A DNA stretch of 8,427 nt, taken from the NCBI GenBank assembly GCA_903932705.1, contig CAIZHC010000012.1:1-8427 (forward strand), written 5' to 3'. Source of the stretch: an uncultured Actinomycetes bacterium (GTDB lineage: Bacteria > Actinomycetota > Actinomycetes > Nanopelagicales > Nanopelagicaceae). The notes beneath the pieces are model-generated. The model was not told the DNA's origin and made no database searches. It saw only the letters and a program-made list of their open reading frames with translations. The position numbers and the translations under genes were made by a program. Within the stretch, counting starts at the first letter, position 1; every line of letters starts with the position of its first letter. Of the stretch, positions 6,452 through 8,427 are shown piece by piece.

Positions 6452-8427
6452 ATGCGATACCTGCCAGGCGTGTTGGTTATCGCTCGCGTGCGTGCAAATC
6501 TCCTAAGAGTTCTTTCAATTGCTTTTGCCGTCAGCCTCGCATTTCTCGCTTTACTGACGACCCAAGGGATAACTTATTCAACGAGCAATTCCTTGGTTTC
6601 ATATTCGCTCGATAACTTAACAGTTGGTGAGCAGTACCTCACCATTAATTCCTCGCAAGTTATTTCATCGCCATCTCGGTACGCGGATATTCAGCGTTAT
6701 CTAAAGGTGCACCTTGATAATCTGATCGCTGGCTCCTTAACGCAAGAGTCAATCTATGCGCAGCTTTCGGATAGCCACGGAATCAAGTTCTACTTTGGTG
6801 CCAGCGACAAATTAGCTACTCAAATCAGAGTTACTTCGGGGCGGTTACCTACTCCTTGCTCTGTGTCGAACTGCGAAGTGATTCAAGTAGGTAACAGTGC
6901 CGGGGGAGTTCCGCGCCCAGACAGCTTTGGATTGAAAGTTGTTGGCATGGCAAAGATTGTTGATCCATTGCTCTTTACGGGAACGATGAAACCTGCTGCC
7001 GGAAGCAGTCTCTTGATTACGAATGGAATTGCCGATTCTAAGAGTTTAAGTGCACTTGCTAATAGCCATGCGACAGATGCCTGGGTCGGGAAAATCGATT
7101 TGTCGCAGGTAAATTCTCTGGGAGCAAGTGGATATATTGCGAAGGTCGTCGCATTTGAGGACCAACTTTCTATCGATTATCCAGAGCTAATAGTCACGTG
7201 GCCTCAGGATGCACTGAGCGCTGCAAGTGACGAGGCTGGTTCATTTAAGCAAAAAGCAAAGCTCATTGAGTTTGCGATTATTACTCTCTTGCTCGGATTC
7301 GTTTCCATTGTCGGATTTAGGCAGCGGAGAGATCATCAGAAATTCCGTGAATCGTTAAGCCGTATCGGAACTCCGAAGTCAGTTTTGATTCAGGAACTTT
7401 GGTTTGAAAGTAAGTTCTCCATCGTTCTCGGGCTACTTGTATCTACTCCGCTCTCGTTATTCATCTCTTTCGGACTCAAATCGTTCGGATTTCATGCAAG
7501 CCTCACTCACTTATATTCCGATTCACTCAGGTACTTATTAATTGTGATTCTTTTGGTTTCATTACTTTTTGTAATTTCTTTAATCGGTGATCGTGCCTTT
7601 CGGAAAGTCATCAATCTGGTGTCAGCTCTGGCAGCGATATCGGTTGGTGCATATCTGTATTTGACCCATGTGAGTGATACCAACTATTTACTCCTGCCCT
7701 TTCTATATCTTGGTGTTCCGGTCTTGCTTGTGTTCTTCGTCTTGAAGTTCTTCATATTTATTTGGCGTACTCGGGGGCGTCAAACCTTTGTGATTGCAAA
7801 GGAATTCCTCTCCCTCTGGCATGGGGTTGCGGCGACAATCGCGCTAGGCACTCTGCTGGCGATGGCGACCCTTTCATTCGGTTCTGGTGTATCCACCGAA
7901 GCAATTCGAGCCGCGCATGATCAAGTACCTCTCGACGTGTCCCTCAAGACTGGATCAGATTTGGTGAAGCCTCTGGATCTCGCTGGTACAGGTGGATACG
8001 CAAAGTTAATCGCAGCTTCTTCCGCGTATGGGGTCTTGCGAACCGGAACATCGGTCCGAGGGCAGAGCACCGTTTCGGATTCTCTCTCGATGATTGGTGT
8101 GGCACCGGAAGCATTGAAGGAATTGCTGCCTGCCGAGAAGAAAGTCCTGGATGCCACTTCGTTTGCTGGCGCGGTTAATAGCTATGCGATTCCGCTTGGC
8201 TCGACGAAAAAAATCTCGATTGAACTTACTGGGATTCCGCCTGAGATCGATGCGAGTGCTTGGTTTATCAATCCGCACGGCGCGCACGAGTCGGCGATGT
8301 TTAGCGGCCAAGGAAACGTTCGAACTTTGGATGTGGCCAAGCAGGTGACGACAGGAAGCACCCTTGTCGCATTCGAGTTCGCAGAGTCATCGAACTATTT
8401 ATCGCGTCGTTTGCACGCGAATGGGGA
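6452..8427 (+). CDS. Large FtsX-like ABC permease, 3'-truncated by window edge
   Basis: An open frame of 658 codons runs from ATG 6452 to the window end without a stop. The first upstream in-frame stop is TAA at 6440, so the start lies close by, but there is no strong ribosome site. Hydrophobic segments appear at about 18-36, 270-289, 322-340, 360-378, 386-404, 411-437 and 456-478. Extracytoplasmic domains fill about 40-268 and 480 onward. This matches the duplicated FtsX layout (TM1, outer domain, three helices, two linking helices, TM7, second outer domain), so three more helices should lie past the edge. The loop after TM2, FRESLSRIGTPKSVLIQELW (298-317), is a degenerate version of the FtsX coupling loop. 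Cys136 and Cys141 form a close pair in the first outer domain. It begins 19 bases after the MacB-type permease gene and so is likely its operon partner. Function beyond membership is unknown. Confidence 0.82.
   Translation, partial: MRYLPGVLVIARVRANLLRVLSIAFAVSLAFLALLTTQGITYSTSNSLVSYSLDNLTVGEQYLTINSSQVISSPSRYADIQRYLKVHLDNLIAGSLTQESIYAQLSDSHGIKFYFGASDKLATQIRVTSGRLPTPCSVSNCEVIQVGNSAGGVPRPDSFGLKVVGMAKIVDPLLFTGTMKPAAGSSLLITNGIADSKSLSALANSHATDAWVGKIDLSQVNSLGASGYIAKVVAFEDQLSIDYPELIVTWPQDALSAASDEAGSFKQKAKLIEFAIITLLLGFVSIVGFRQRRDHQKFRESLSRIGTPKSVLIQELWFESKFSIVLGLLVSTPLSLFISFGLKSFGFHASLTHLYSDSLRYLLIVILLVSLLFVISLIGDRAFRKVINLVSALAAISVGAYLYLTHVSDTNYLLLPFLYLGVPVLLVFFVLKFFIFIWRTRGRQTFVIAKEFLSLWHGVAATIALGTLLAMATLSFGSGVSTEAIRAAHDQVPLDVSLKTGSDLVKPLDLAGTGGYAKLIAASSAYGVLRTGTSVRGQSTVSDSLSMIGVAPEALKELLPAEKKVLDATSFAGAVNSYAIPLGSTKKISIELTGIPPEIDASAWFINPHGAHESAMFSGQGNVRTLDVAKQVTTGSTLVAFEFAESSNYLSRRLHANG

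Noticed and set aside
8006..8311. 101-codon open frame on the - strand near the window end
   Set aside because: The + strand carries one continuous permease frame through this stretch, and the - frame yields an arginine-rich, motif-free product.

Overview
The window looks like a compact genome of an actinobacterium with moderate GC. The evidence is indirect: the protein families resemble actinobacterial versions, GC is near one half, spacers are short, and nadD and rsfS are adjacent beside a small one-helix membrane protein. A streamlined freshwater lineage (acI/Nanopelagicales type) would fit, but that is an inference from style and not shown by any marker here. Every gene found is on the + strand.

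Positions 1-3985 are a dense housekeeping run. It holds the 3' part of mnmA (tRNA 2-thiouridylase), a complete ligA (NAD+-dependent DNA ligase), an unlisted 45-residue single-helix membrane protein, nadD (nicotinate-nucleotide adenylyltransferase) and rsfS (ribosome silencing factor). Spacers are 0-10 bases and nadD overlaps rsfS, so co-transcription is likely. LigA consumes NAD+ and NadD makes its precursor, so the two are metabolically linked, although adjacency alone does not prove joint control. The nadD reading frame has no ATG, GTG or TTG at its N-terminus. The best placed start is an ATC codon at 3058.

Positions 3986-4225 hold a GC-rich stem-loop, a complete tRNA-Ala(GGC) with encoded CCA, and a short spacer that may carry a promoter.

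Positions 4226-8427 are an ABC transporter operon of the MacB/LolD/FtsX superfamily. It has a complete ATPase, a complete four-helix MacB-type permease with an Asn/Gly-repeat linker in its extracytoplasmic domain, and a second, much larger FtsX-like permease. The second permease is open from 6452 to the window end and is truncated by it. Together they should form an inner-membrane mechanotransmission or export complex, but the substrate cannot be read from the sequence. There is no integrase, transposase, CRISPR array or clear phage gene.
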